DNA of 32,352 nt from Schwartzia sp. (in: firmicutes) (GTDB taxonomy: Bacteria > Bacillota > Negativicutes > Selenomonadales > Selenomonadaceae), in contig JAFTAB010000151.1 in assembly GCA_017458745.1 (NCBI GenBank), forward strand, positions 1 through 32,352. Reading direction: 5' to 3'. The position numbers and the translations under genes were made by a program. The notes beneath the pieces are model-generated. The model was not told the origin of the DNA. It ran no database searches and worked only from the letters and a program-made list of their open reading frames with translations. Below are positions 1 through 8,825 of the stretch, piece by piece. The number at the start of each line of letters is the position of its first letter. Within the stretch, counting starts at the first letter, position 1.

Positions 1-770
1 CCGAGCCCCGCCCCCGTGTCTATGAGAATTATGTCCGCCATGTCAGAGCATCCCGAAAGTTTCTCCATCAGCCTCCGTCTCTCCAGTTGGCTCAAATCGA
101 CGGCATTCTCCATCGCGGAGCCCCCCGATATATAGCTGACGCCATAAGGACCACGAATGACTATGTCCTCTAAAGTTACGCCGGGCTCCAGAAGCTGCAT
201 CAAATGATATTTAGACGATGTTCCTAGCAAGACATCAACATTCGCCATGCCGAGATCGGCATCAATTATTAGCACGCGTTTCTGCTCTTTTGCAATCGCT
301 ATGGCAAGGTTCACGGTGAGATTCGTTTTGCCCACCCCGCCCTTGCCGCTTGTGACTGCAATCGTGCGAGAACCCTTTTCTCTGTCATTTTGCAATAATT
401 GCTGTGTCGGCTTGTATATATGTGATTTCTGAATGGGCGACTGCGCAGGCTGCATCATCTGCTGCGGAATGTAAGGCCTTGCCGGCACCGACGGGTTCAC
501 ATTGCGCGACTGCTGCCCTGCAACGGGAGATGCGACTGCCGGCTGCGTCGCATAAGACTGCGATGCCCCCATAGGCCGGACAGCAGAAGCATTTTTTATT
601 ATACGCGTTGTCGGCTCCTGTTTCCATGTACCTGTATTTGAGGCCATGGTCGCTGGCTGCGTGGCTCCGGCCGGCATACTCGCCCTGCTTGGATCCGTTA
701 CCGCGGTCGGCTCATTATATTCAGTTTTGTCTTGGATAAGCCTTCTAAGGCTCGTCGCCTGATCCGACAT
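1..770 (-). CDS. flhG: FlhG (YlxH), MinD-like ATPase controlling flagellar number and placement; 3' end off the window
   Basis: Partial gene: about 256 codons are present and the rest lies beyond the left edge. FlhG is a membrane-cycling P-loop ATPase that works with FlhF to set flagellar position and number. The product begins MSDQATSLRR, which contains the DQAxxLR helix that in Bacillus FlhG stimulates the FlhF GTPase. A Gln/Pro/Ala/Ser-rich stretch of roughly 120 residues follows. The MinD-type ATPase fold then starts with the deviant Walker A GKGGVGKT near residue 142 and continues with IIDADLGMAN and IILIDTGAGL. In Bacillus the Walker A lies close to the N-terminus, so this spacer is unusually long. 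The ATG lies 6 bases after the flhF stop, with GAGG about 11 bases upstream inside flhF, which implies translational coupling. The ATG and reading frame were traced base by base to the window edge. Confidence 0.93.
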   Translation of the reverse strand, partial: MSDQATSLRRLIQDKTEYNEPTAVTDPSRASMPAGATQPATMASNTGTWKQEPTTRIIKNASAVRPMGASQSYATQPAVASPVAGQQSRNVNPSVPARPYIPQQMMQPAQSPIQKSHIYKPTQQLLQNDREKGSRTIAVTSGKGGVGKTNLTVNLAIAIAKEQKRVLIIDADLGMANVDVLLGTSSKYHLMQLLEPGVTLEDIVIRGPYGVSYISGGSAMENAVDLSQLERRRLMEKLSGCSDMADIILIDTGAGL

Positions 771-776
771 AAAATA

Positions 777-2573
777 TTACCTCAACAAAAGTTTTGCAAG
801 AGCATCCGGCCTTGCCGGCTCAATGTCATCCGGCACGCTCTGACCATTCGTAAGATAAGAAAGCGCAATCCGCCTGTCAAAAAGGAGGTTGACTATAAAT
901 CCCAGCGTATCGGTTTCATCTACCTTGGTGAAAATCAGACGATCCGGCTTGACGACAGAAAATCGTTCCAAAATTTTCTCTGCATCTCGCTCCTTGGTCG
1001 TGGCGCTCATAACAAGATGCTTTTCTATTGACGGCTCGACTTCCAGAAATTCCTTCAGCTCACTCATCTGATATTCGTTATTTTGGCTGCGTCCCGCCGT
1101 ATCAATCAGGATCAGCTGTTTTCCTTTATGCTTCCTGAGCGCGGGCTTAAGTTCCGCCGATGAATAAACAATTTCGAGCGGCAAGCCCAAAATATCCGAA
1201 TATGTCTTGAGCTGCTCGACGGCAGAAATTCGATATGTGTCTGCGGTTATAAGCCCCACGCTTACGCCCTTCTCCAAAACGAAACGCGCAGCGATTTTGG
1301 CAATCGTGGTCGTCTTTCCGACTCCTGTCGTTCCTATGAGCGCAATGATTTTCGGCCTGCCATCTTTTAGGCCTATTCCATTGCCCGCTTTTATCGCGCC
1401 ATGCAGATAATCGGTAAGCGACTTCAGCGCATCTTCCGAATCCTTTGGCATCAGAAGCGACGCAGGAGGAATTTTTCTGATGACGTCCTGCATCAGTTGG
1501 TCGCTGAATGCCTGTGATTTCAGCGCGTCCTGAAGCGTCACCGTCTCATCATCGCTATGAGGCTGATCCATGACCTTTCGGAGCATCATGCGCATTTGCG
1601 CCAGTTCATCCTCAAGAGCCTGAATCTTCTCATTCTTGTCCTCCCGAGCCGGCTCATCAATGGAGGCTTGCTGAGAAATCACCTGAGTTACTTTTTGAGT
1701 GAGCTTTTCTTCGTTTTCCTCAATGCTTTTTTGTGCATCTAACTCATTTGACCTTTTTGCCTTGATTATATGCGATTTATTTATTGCCCTTTCATCATAT
1801 TTTTGCTCGCTCACCGGCTGCTGCCCATAATCCGTCTGACCGACCCCGATCTGTTTCCGAGTCCTTTCATCTTCGGGCACAGGTCTCTCATTGTGCACCC
1901 GCCTGACAGCTTTTCTCCTGGGCCTTTGGGGAATCTGTATGTCAGCCTGCAGCTCAGCTATATATGATGTTTTGTTTGAATTCTTGCCGGGTGCTTGGCG
2001 TGTGCCTTGACGTGGGGCACTTTCCATATACCGCTGCTGATCCGGCTGCTGAGGTCGCTGCGCAGACTGCCGTGTCCTGCCCGTTTCTCTTTCCGCAATT
2101 TGACGCTGCCCCATCGGCGTATCATTAATTGGCATATTGATTGAAGCCGTTTGACGCTCAGGCTTTGGAGATAACGCCGCTCGGCTCTCTCTTGCAGGCT
2201 GCGGCGTGTAGCCTGTCGTCTCGATTGGCGCCGCTTGCATTCTTTGGGCTAATTCAGCGGAGCGAGCCATCGATACGCCCTCCTCCGTGCCGGCAGTTTT
2301 ATATTGCGCCAGCACCCTTCTTGGCGGCATTGGCACCGCAGCATTACTTTGGGGCGCAGGCTTTTTCCTTTGCGGCGGCAGTTTCACCTTTGGAGGCTCA
2401 GGCACATCATCAATGGCAGCCGTGACCTCGACCACTTCTTTGCTCTTGTAGCCCAAAAAGCCGCCCTGCTTATATCGTTTTGTATGAAGTATGACCGCGT
2501 CGCTTCCCAGCTCATCCTTTACCATTGCCATGGCTTCCTTCAAATCCGCGGCCTTGAATACCTTTATACGCAA
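777..2573 (-). CDS. flhF: FlhF, SRP-family GTPase for flagellar placement
   Basis: Signal-recognition-particle type GTPase that recruits early flagellar parts to the assembly site. The 598 residues begin MRIKVFKAADLKEAM, the usual FlhF N-terminus. The NG domain is C-terminal: G1 GTTGVGKT near residue 414, ITADTYRISA, DTAGR near 491 and TKVDE near 549. Between them lies a long Gln/Arg/Pro-rich low-complexity stretch (about 60-330), which makes the protein far longer than the roughly 366 residues of Bacillus FlhF. The start is TTG, directly after the flhA TAA, with GGGGTGGTG upstream inside flhA. The strict head-to-tail flhA-flhF-flhG arrangement fits coupled expression. Identification is secure; only the function of the linker is unclear. 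Confidence 0.96.
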   Translation of the reverse strand: MRIKVFKAADLKEAMAMVKDELGSDAVILHTKRYKQGGFLGYKSKEVVEVTAAIDDVPEPPKVKLPPQRKKPAPQSNAAVPMPPRRVLAQYKTAGTEEGVSMARSAELAQRMQAAPIETTGYTPQPARESRAALSPKPERQTASINMPINDTPMGQRQIAERETGRTRQSAQRPQQPDQQRYMESAPRQGTRQAPGKNSNKTSYIAELQADIQIPQRPRRKAVRRVHNERPVPEDERTRKQIGVGQTDYGQQPVSEQKYDERAINKSHIIKAKRSNELDAQKSIEENEEKLTQKVTQVISQQASIDEPAREDKNEKIQALEDELAQMRMMLRKVMDQPHSDDETVTLQDALKSQAFSDQLMQDVIRKIPPASLLMPKDSEDALKSLTDYLHGAIKAGNGIGLKDGRPKIIALIGTTGVGKTTTIAKIAARFVLEKGVSVGLITADTYRISAVEQLKTYSDILGLPLEIVYSSAELKPALRKHKGKQLILIDTAGRSQNNEYQMSELKEFLEVEPSIEKHLVMSATTKERDAEKILERFSVVKPDRLIFTKVDETDTLGFIVNLLFDRRIALSYLTNGQSVPDDIEPARPDALAKLLLR

Positions 2574-4661
2574 TTATATTTTCACCACCCCAAGAATCTG
2601 AAGCTCAACGCTCTGCTCAATTTCAGCATGAGAAAGAACTATGATTCCTTGTATCGCCCTCTCAACCAGCCGCCTGAAATAAGGCCTTACGGCAGGATTC
2701 GTCAGCACAATGGGCTGATATCCCATATTGGTCAGCTTCGTAAGTTCATTGTTGAGCGCGGCCAAGAGCTTCTGCATCGTGTCAGGATCAAGGCTCACAT
2801 AAGAGCCGCGGTCAGTGCGCTGCACCGCGCCGGCAATGCGATTTTCTATCGCAGGATCAAGAGTGATACATGGTATTACATTATTCTGCAAATTCTGCTG
2901 GGTAATCTGACGAGCCATCGAATGACGCACATACTCAGTCAAAATATCCGTGTCCTTCGTTGCCCTCGCGTAGTCAGCCAGCACCTCGAATATAGTGCTC
3001 ATATCGCGTATGGATATGCGCTCCCTCAGGAGATTTGCAAGCACCTTTTGTATCTCACCGACATTCATGAGATCAGGCACAACCTCATCAACAAGCGAGG
3101 AATTGGCCTTCTTGAGATTGTCAACAAGATCCTGTGTCTCCTTGCGTCCAAGAATCTCATCGGCATGCTCTTTGATGACCTCAGTCAAATGAGTTGCCAG
3201 CACGGAGACAGCGTCAACGACCGTATAGCCATTCATCTCCGCCTGCTCGCGTTGAGACTCCGTGATCCAAAGCGCCGGAAGACCAAACGCGGGCTCAGTT
3301 GTCTCAATACCGGCTACCTCCTCAAAAACCGTTCCCGAGTTCATTGCCAAATAATGGTCGAGCATCAATTCGCCTTTGGCAATCTCAATGCCTTTAAGTT
3401 TTATTATATAAGCATTAGGCTTTATCTGGATATTATCACGAATACGAATTGTAGGGACAACAAGCCCAAGCTCCAGCGCGCACTGCCGACGAATCATGAC
3501 TATTCGCTCAAGCAGGTCTCCGCCCTGCCCCGTATCAACAAGCGGAATCAAACTATAGCCAATCTCAAGCTCCATCGGGTCAACCTGCAAAAGCGAAACA
3601 ATATTTTCAGGCTTAGTGGCCTCCTGTTTTTTCTTCTCGGCTTTTTCCGCTTCCTCCTCAGACTCCACAGGCTCATTCTCCATTTTCATGAGATTGTAGC
3701 CTATGAGCAAGGAAATCGCGGAAAGACATGCAAAGGGTATCCCCGGAAGTCCCGGAACAATAGCCAAGAGTGCCAGAACCCCGCCGACTATGAAAAACAC
3801 GCGTGAATTTTTGAACAGCTGAGAAACGACATCACTTCCGAGGTTTGTATCCTCGCTCGCAGCGGAACGCGTAACGATAAGACCCGTGGCAGTGGAAATG
3901 AGCAGCGCGGGAATCTGCCCCACCAGACCGTCACCGACGGTCATAAGGGTGTAGTTGGTCAGAGCCTGCTCCACGGTGAGCCCTCTCTGAACCATTCCGA
4001 TTATGAATCCGCCAACTATATTTATGCCAGTGATGACAAGCGACGCTATGGCATCTCCCTTGACGAACTTCGATGCGCCGTCCATGGCGCCATAAAAGTC
4101 AGCCTCACGTTGTATCTTTTCGCGGCGAGCCTTTGCCTCGGCATCCGTTATCGTGCCTTGGTTCAAATCAGCATCTATGGACATCTGCTTTCCGGGCATG
4201 GCATCGAGAGTGAATCGGGCCGAGACCTCAGCAACGCGCTCGGCGCCTTTCGTGATAACTATAAAGTTAATCGCGACAATAATTAAAAACACAACAAAGC
4301 CGACGACGGCATTACCTCCGACAACAAAGTTGCCGAATGCAGTAATGACCTCGCCGGCATAGCCATTGAGCAAAATGAGTCGCGTCGAGGATATATTGAG
4401 CGCGAGCCTGAATAAAGTCGTTATCAGAAGCAACGACGGAAAAATAGACAAATCAAGTGCATCGGTATTATAGATTGTGACCATGACGATGACAAGCGCA
4501 AAGGTGATGTTGACGCACAAAAGCAAGTCAAGCATCATTGTCGGCAACGGTATAATCATCATAAGGACAATCATTATGATGATTCCGGCAATCAGGACAT
4601 CACTATATTTTTTTATGAACCCGCCTGACACGCCGGAAACGGCCGCGCTGTTAGTAGCCAT
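2574..4661 (-). CDS. flhA: FlhA, flagellar type III export gate protein
   Basis: Large polytopic membrane protein of the flagellar export apparatus. It forms the nonameric ring that docks chaperone-substrate complexes and helps use the proton motive force. About eight hydrophobic segments fill residues 1-320, with the conserved cytoplasmic loop after ALNISSTRLIL and the GDAIASLVI segment. A Glu/Lys-rich linker then leads to a soluble C-terminal domain beginning near DPMELEIGYSL. The length of 695 residues is normal. I chose the ATG at 4661 (MATNSAAVSG) with AAAGGAG 12 bases upstream. An in-frame TTG at 4670 is closer to that site but only 3 bases away, which is too tight. A gap of about 60 bases separates it from flhB; I see no clear promoter there. 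Confidence 0.97.
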   Translation of the reverse strand: MATNSAAVSGVSGGFIKKYSDVLIAGIIIMIVLMMIIPLPTMMLDLLLCVNITFALVIVMVTIYNTDALDLSIFPSLLLITTLFRLALNISSTRLILLNGYAGEVITAFGNFVVGGNAVVGFVVFLIIVAINFIVITKGAERVAEVSARFTLDAMPGKQMSIDADLNQGTITDAEAKARREKIQREADFYGAMDGASKFVKGDAIASLVITGINIVGGFIIGMVQRGLTVEQALTNYTLMTVGDGLVGQIPALLISTATGLIVTRSAASEDTNLGSDVVSQLFKNSRVFFIVGGVLALLAIVPGLPGIPFACLSAISLLIGYNLMKMENEPVESEEEAEKAEKKKQEATKPENIVSLLQVDPMELEIGYSLIPLVDTGQGGDLLERIVMIRRQCALELGLVVPTIRIRDNIQIKPNAYIIKLKGIEIAKGELMLDHYLAMNSGTVFEEVAGIETTEPAFGLPALWITESQREQAEMNGYTVVDAVSVLATHLTEVIKEHADEILGRKETQDLVDNLKKANSSLVDEVVPDLMNVGEIQKVLANLLRERISIRDMSTIFEVLADYARATKDTDILTEYVRHSMARQITQQNLQNNVIPCITLDPAIENRIAGAVQRTDRGSYVSLDPDTMQKLLAALNNELTKLTNMGYQPIVLTNPAVRPYFRRLVERAIQGIIVLSHAEIEQSVELQILGVVKI

Positions 4662-4723
4662 AAGCCCCAATAGCTCCTTTTATCCAAATAAAGAAATTCA
4701 CCAAATACAACTATAATAAATAA

Positions 4724-5815
4724 TTATGCCGCATAATTTCTATGCTTCAACCTGTAGACATACGCCAATACCTCTGCCACAGACTTATAAAGTTCCGGCG
4801 GAACCATTTCGCCGATCTCGACAGCCGCATATAGCGCGCGGGCAAGAGGCTTATCCTCGACAATGGCCACTCCCGCCTCACGGGCGACATCCTTTATCCT
4901 CTGCGCCACATAATCCTGGCCTTTCGCAATGACCTCCGGGGCCTTCATGCCTTTTTGATATTTGAGAGCCACCGCAAAGTGGGTCGGGTTAGTCACTATG
5001 ACATCCGCCTTGGGAACCTCCTGCATCATGCGAGCCATTGCCATCTGCCTTTGCTTTTGCTTTATCTTGCCCTTAATCTGAGGATCGCCTTCCTGTTGCT
5101 TGAATTCCTCTTTGACCTCGTCCTTGCTCATCTTCAAGCTTTGGAAATGATCCCATTTTTGATAAGCATAATCAAAAACCGATAATACAAAAATGACTCC
5201 TATGACCTTGAAAGCGAGTGTCAAAATAATATCGGAAATAAGCGGCAAGCTGGCATTTATGTCCAAGTATAGCAGCTTGGGCATCTGAAGTATTTGATCT
5301 TTTAGATAAGAATATATGAAATATCCAATTATAATGATCTTCAAAATGGACTTTAATAACTCGACCAGTGACTTTTTTGAAAAAATCCTTCCGAATCCAT
5401 TTATTGGATTGAGCCAACTGAACTTCAATTCCAAAGGCTTTGTAGTGAAATTTATTCCAACCTGATATAAACTCACGCTCAATCCAAAAATCATAATTAT
5501 CAGCAAAATAGGAAACGCTGTCTTGCCAAGAAGTATTATTATGCCGAGAAAAAGGCGCATGACCGTCTCGGTGTCAACAGTAGTGTTCAAATGATTATAG
5601 ATATAAGTGAAATAGACAGTTATCTCATTATATATGTACCCACCAAACACTTTGAGCGACCAAAATCCAGCCAGCAAGACAAAAGTGCTTGAAAGCTCTT
5701 GGCTGCGCGGTATATTGCCCTCGGCGCGCGCATCGCTTTGACGCTTTGCAGTTGGGTCCTCAGTTTTCTCTCCCGCAAAAAGCTGAAGATCAAAACGAAA
5801 TGACTCCGCTCCCAA
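4724..5815 (-). CDS. flhB: FlhB, export gate protein and substrate-specificity switch
   Basis: Inner-membrane export protein whose cytoplasmic domain cleaves itself at Asn-Pro and then lets export change from rod/hook to filament substrates, together with FliK. The family opening FRFDLQLFAGEKTE is present, followed by four hydrophobic segments and the autocleavage motif NPTH near residue 276. The start is uncertain. The open frame extends upstream over the end of fliR. I favour the TTG at 5815, which gives 363 residues, close to the Bacillus length, and lies 13 bases after the fliR stop, but its ribosome-binding site is weak. The ATG at 5863 would add 16 residues and overlap fliR by 35 bases. 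All catalytic landmarks are unaffected by this choice. Confidence 0.93.
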   Translation of the reverse strand: MGAESFRFDLQLFAGEKTEDPTAKRQSDARAEGNIPRSQELSSTFVLLAGFWSLKVFGGYIYNEITVYFTYIYNHLNTTVDTETVMRLFLGIIILLGKTAFPILLIIMIFGLSVSLYQVGINFTTKPLELKFSWLNPINGFGRIFSKKSLVELLKSILKIIIIGYFIYSYLKDQILQMPKLLYLDINASLPLISDIILTLAFKVIGVIFVLSVFDYAYQKWDHFQSLKMSKDEVKEEFKQQEGDPQIKGKIKQKQRQMAMARMMQEVPKADVIVTNPTHFAVALKYQKGMKAPEVIAKGQDYVAQRIKDVAREAGVAIVEDKPLARALYAAVEIGEMVPPELYKSVAEVLAYVYRLKHRNYAA

Positions 5816-5828
5816 ACGGCAACGCTCA

Positions 5829-6608
5829 TCAAAGGTTTCTGAGGATAATCGAAATATTCCCATACATCCCATTAAACACCACATCCAAAAACAGAACGTA
5901 AAAGGCCAGCACAACTCCCAGCACAAATAACCCTATCATCAAATGCATGGGGACACCAACCACGAAAATATTTAGCTGCGGCATCGTCCTCGCCAACATG
6001 CCTAAAGCAACATTTGTCATGAAAATTGCGAATGTCACTGGAAGAGCAATTTGCAATCCTGTCGTGAAAATCCCCGTAGTAAATCTGGCAATTATCCCCA
6101 CGATTTCCACGCCAGGCGAAAGCGAAAGAAGCGGAATGGACTCAAAGCTCCCGACAAGAGCGGCAATAAGCATGTGATGCCCGTTTGTCACCAGAAACAC
6201 AATCAAGCCTAAATTATAAAGAAAACTTCCGATAAGCGGTATTTGCTGACCGGAAGTCGGATCCACGACATTGACAATAGAAAAACCTACCTGCATATCC
6301 ATTACTTTTCCTGCCATATTTATGACAGCAAAGGATATATAGGCCACGAAGCCAATGAGCCAGCCAATAAAAAGCTCTTTGAGGACGACAAATGCAAACG
6401 CGATGACAGTAGGCGGCGCCTCAATGACAATGCGTGAGTCAACCACGGGAAAAACGACCAATGTAATGGCAAAGGCCGTGGCCGCTCTGAAATTAATCGG
6501 AATATTGATGCTGCCAAAAAAAGGCGACATCATAAAAAGACCTGATATTCTCGTCAAAGTGAGAAGGAAAACAGCCGCATGATTTTGAAGTAATTCAAAT
6601 AAATCCAT
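5829..6608 (-). CDS. fliR: FliR, export gate core membrane protein
   Basis: FliR forms the FliP5-FliQ4-FliR1 export channel inside the MS ring. The 259 residues are almost entirely hydrophobic, with six likely membrane helices. They begin MDLFELLQNHAAVFLLTLTR and include the family stretch around VVDPTSGQQIPLIGSF. Length and order (fliP-fliQ-fliR-flhB) are typical. The ATG is preceded by GAGG with 7-base spacing, and the fliQ stop lies 12 bases upstream. The 3' end may overlap the flhB reading frame, depending on which flhB start is used. Confidence 0.97.
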   Translation of the reverse strand: MDLFELLQNHAAVFLLTLTRISGLFMMSPFFGSINIPINFRAATAFAITLVVFPVVDSRIVIEAPPTVIAFAFVVLKELFIGWLIGFVAYISFAVINMAGKVMDMQVGFSIVNVVDPTSGQQIPLIGSFLYNLGLIVFLVTNGHHMLIAALVGSFESIPLLSLSPGVEIVGIIARFTTGIFTTGLQIALPVTFAIFMTNVALGMLARTMPQLNIFVVGVPMHLMIGLFVLGVVLAFYVLFLDVVFNGMYGNISIILRNL

Positions 6609-6620
6609 ATCTCAGCCTCG

Positions 6621-6890
6621 TCATCCAATATACAGCGGCAAATTAACGAGAATGTTCATAACATATTCCACCATGATGCGAAGCATCCATGGCCCGAAAA
6701 TCAGAATAGCGACAAACACTGCAATTATTTTAGGAATAAATGCCAGAGTTTGCTCCTGTATGGATGTTGTCGCCTGAAAAACGCTTACACAGAGACCGAC
6801 CAAAAGCCCCAATCCAAGCATCGGCGCGGCAACGAGAAGCACCGTCATCAGTGCCTGCTGCCCCAGCTGGACAACGACGTCACCCGACAT
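6621..6890 (-). CDS. fliQ: FliQ, export gate membrane protein
   Basis: Small export-channel subunit of 89 residues with two membrane hairpin helices. It matches the family almost throughout, including QATTSIQEQTLAFIPKI and the FGPWML segment. Four copies pack around FliP/FliR in the export gate. The ATG directly follows GGGAGG, an unusually tight ribosome-binding site, although a second purine run lies a few bases further upstream. No better start exists, because the family N-terminus aligns at this Met. Confidence 0.96.
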   Translation of the reverse strand: MSGDVVVQLGQQALMTVLLVAAPMLGLGLLVGLCVSVFQATTSIQEQTLAFIPKIIAVFVAILIFGPWMLRIMVEYVMNILVNLPLYIG

Positions 6891-6905
6891 CCTCCCATCC
6901 CCTTA

Positions 6906-7685
6906 TTATTTGAAGCTTTCAACCAAAGCCTTTATCAATAAATGCCATCCGTCCACCATCACGAAAAGGAGAATCTTGAACGGCAATGAAATCATGACAG
7001 GCGGGAGCATCATCATTCCCATGCCCATCAACGTGCTCGCCACTATCATATCGATGACAATGAATGGTATGTATATCATAAACCCCAGCTGAAAAGCTGT
7101 TTTGAGTTCACTTATAACATAAGCCGGAATCAATGTGAACGTCGATACATCGTCCTGAGTATTTGGCCGCTCGGCATCCGACAAATTGACAAAAAGCGCA
7201 AGATCCGCCTCACGCGTCTGCTTGAACATGTATTCCCTTATAGGTTCCAGCGTGTTCTTGATAGCCTCCTCCTGAGTTATGCGGCCTTCAAGATATGGCT
7301 GAATCCCGTTGTCATTCGCCGCGCTCCAATAAGGAGACATTATGTAAAATGTCAGAAAGAGAGCCAAGCCGATGACCACCTGATTCGGCGGCACATTCTG
7401 CGTGGACATCGCGTTGCGCAAAAAACCGATAACAACAACAATCCGCACAAACGCTGTCGTCATTATGACAATGGACGGAGCAAGGGATAAAATCGTCAGC
7501 GCGCCTAAAAGCTGAAGCGTGGCAGAAACATCCTGAGGCCCGTTTGCTGTACCGACATTGATATTGAGGTCAGGAATTATCGGCGCAGCATAAGAAACAT
7601 GAACGCCACATAAAAAAGAAAGCAGGGCTCCCAAAAACACGAGAGTCCGCCATTTATCACGCAATTCCCCACAACCCCTTCTCAT
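6906..7685 (-). CDS. fliP: FliP, export gate core membrane protein
   Basis: Main pore-forming subunit of the flagellar export gate. The 259 residues start with a basic, cleavable-looking signal sequence (hydrophobic core about residues 13-32, likely cut after SYA). Conserved LLGALTILSLAPSIVIMTTAFVR-type sequence and the C-terminal MGMGMMMLPPVMISLPFK region follow. The start ATG overlaps the fliO TGA as ATGA, with AAAGGT upstream inside fliO, a classic coupled pair. Signal-bearing FliP is normal for the family. Confidence 0.96.
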   Translation of the reverse strand: MRRGCGELRDKWRTLVFLGALLSFLCGVHVSYAAPIIPDLNINVGTANGPQDVSATLQLLGALTILSLAPSIVIMTTAFVRIVVVIGFLRNAMSTQNVPPNQVVIGLALFLTFYIMSPYWSAANDNGIQPYLEGRITQEEAIKNTLEPIREYMFKQTREADLALFVNLSDAERPNTQDDVSTFTLIPAYVISELKTAFQLGFMIYIPFIVIDMIVASTLMGMGMMMLPPVMISLPFKILLFVMVDGWHLLIKALVESFK

Positions 7686-8251
7686 TGATTACCTTTCTCG
7701 CCCTTAAAAAGCGATGGTATTCTTCTTGCAAGCGCCTCAAGCGAGCCAATCTGTGAGGAAAGAATTGCACCCGTGCTGCCAAGGTTTGATGTCGAACGAC
7801 TTTTTAGTCTCTCAATTTCAGCCGCATCCGTGACCTCTGAAAGGAGCGTTATCTGATGATCAGTCACGCCAAGCATGAAGACATGCTCCCCCAGCTCAAT
7901 AATGCATACCGAACGATTCGGCCCCAGTGGGACATGCGAAAGCACACGGCCGCCTTCCCCACCCGAGATTTGAGCAAAACGACCGCTCAAAAAACGAGAT
8001 ACGAAATATGCCATCACAACAACAAAAGCAAAGACCGCCAAAAGACTCAGAAGATACGCGAGCGTCGACCACCACGACATAGCAGAGGGCCGAGGGTCAA
8101 CCTCAGAATATCCCGACAAATATCCACCGCCGCCTGCCTCGCTATCTGCGCCGGCAGCCATGGCTACATCAAAGGAGCAGACAATGACCACGAAACTCAA
8201 AAGCATAAGCAAAGCGAAAAAATATTTTTTAAAAAAAGTCTTTACGTCCAT
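7682..8251 (-). CDS. fliO: FliO, accessory factor for export gate assembly
   Basis: FliO is a poorly conserved membrane protein that stabilises FliP during export gate assembly. The product of about 189 residues has an N-terminal signal-like helix (about residues 9-33), a Gly/Ser-rich periplasmic segment, then a second membrane helix (about 60-82) ending in FVSRFLSGR. A basic cytoplasmic tail includes VCIIELGEHVFMLGVTDHQI, the FliO/FliZ-like core. Identity rests on this layout and on lying between cheY and fliP. I use the ATG at 8251; a GTG two codons upstream is also possible. Neither has a convincing ribosome-binding site. Confidence 0.87.
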   Translation of the reverse strand: MDVKTFFKKYFFALLMLLSFVVIVCSFDVAMAAGADSEAGGGGYLSGYSEVDPRPSAMSWWSTLAYLLSLLAVFAFVVVMAYFVSRFLSGRFAQISGGEGGRVLSHVPLGPNRSVCIIELGEHVFMLGVTDHQITLLSEVTDAAEIERLKSRSTSNLGSTGAILSSQIGSLEALARRIPSLFKGEKGNQ

Positions 8252-8282
8252 CAACACAATATAGCAAAAAGCAAAACAAATA

Positions 8283-8645
8283 TCAGCCTACAGCCTTTCG
8301 CACGGCCTCCAAAACGCGGTCAGCCTGAAACGGCTTGACTATGAAGTCACGCGCTCCCGCCTGGATAGCCTCAATGACCATCGCCTGCTGACCCATGGCA
8401 CTGCACATTACAATTTTTGCATTCGGGTCAATTTTCTTGATTTCCTTGACCGCGCTTATGCCATCCATCTCAGGCATAGTTATATCCATTGTCGTGAGGT
8501 CAGGCTTAAGCTCCTGATATTTCTCAACGGCTTTCATTCCGTTCTCCGCCTCGCCTACTACCTCATATCCATTTTTTGAAAGGATATCCTTGACCATCAT
8601 TCTCATAAATGCTGCATCATCAACGACTAATACTCGTACTGCCAT
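8283..8645 (-). CDS. cheY: CheY, single-domain chemotaxis response regulator
   Basis: Receiver-domain protein of 120 residues that, when phosphorylated by CheA, binds the flagellar switch. All active-site residues are visible: acidic pair D9/D10, phospho-acceptor D54 in TTMDITMPEMDG, S82 in the switch position, and K104 in the VKPF motif. It has no output domain. It sits between fliY (a CheY-P phosphatase and switch protein) and fliO, as in other Firmicutes fla/che operons. The ATG is 9 bases after AGGAG. The 180-base gap upstream contains a good promoter candidate, so it may be transcribed apart from the upstream flagellar genes. Confidence 0.97.
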   Translation of the reverse strand: MAVRVLVVDDAAFMRMMVKDILSKNGYEVVGEAENGMKAVEKYQELKPDLTTMDITMPEMDGISAVKEIKKIDPNAKIVMCSAMGQQAMVIEAIQAGARDFIVKPFQADRVLEAVRKAVG

Positions 8646-8716
8646 GTTTCATCTCTCCTCATTGTCTAAGTTTGGCAAAAATAGATTATATTTTTTCTTG
8701 CTAAACGACTAGCATT

Positions 8717-8746
8717 ATTATAACGCAACTATTCATATTTCCGCAA
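8717..8746 (-). promoter_or_regulatory. Candidate sigma-A promoter ahead of cheY, inside the flagellar operon
   Basis: On the minus strand, TTGCGG (8741-8746) and TATAAT (8717-8722) are separated by 18 bases. This is a good vegetative promoter match in the only sizeable gap (180 bases) of the fliM-to-fliR stretch. A perfect TTTCC-n4-GGAAA inverted repeat (8738-8751) covers the -35 element and could be an operator. The start site would leave a leader of about 65 bases before cheY. Inferred from sequence only. Confidence 0.5.
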
Positions 8747-8825
8747 GGAAACATTCAAAATTGCTTTTCGACAGGTTAAATCACGCCATATTAAAATCAC
8801 ACTGCATAAAACAAAGCATGTATAT

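Noticed and set aside
2304-3806. 500-codon open frame on the plus strand opposite flhF/flhA
   Set aside because: It is antisense to two secure genes, has no family features and is rich in His/Arg/Leu, as expected of a shadow frame.
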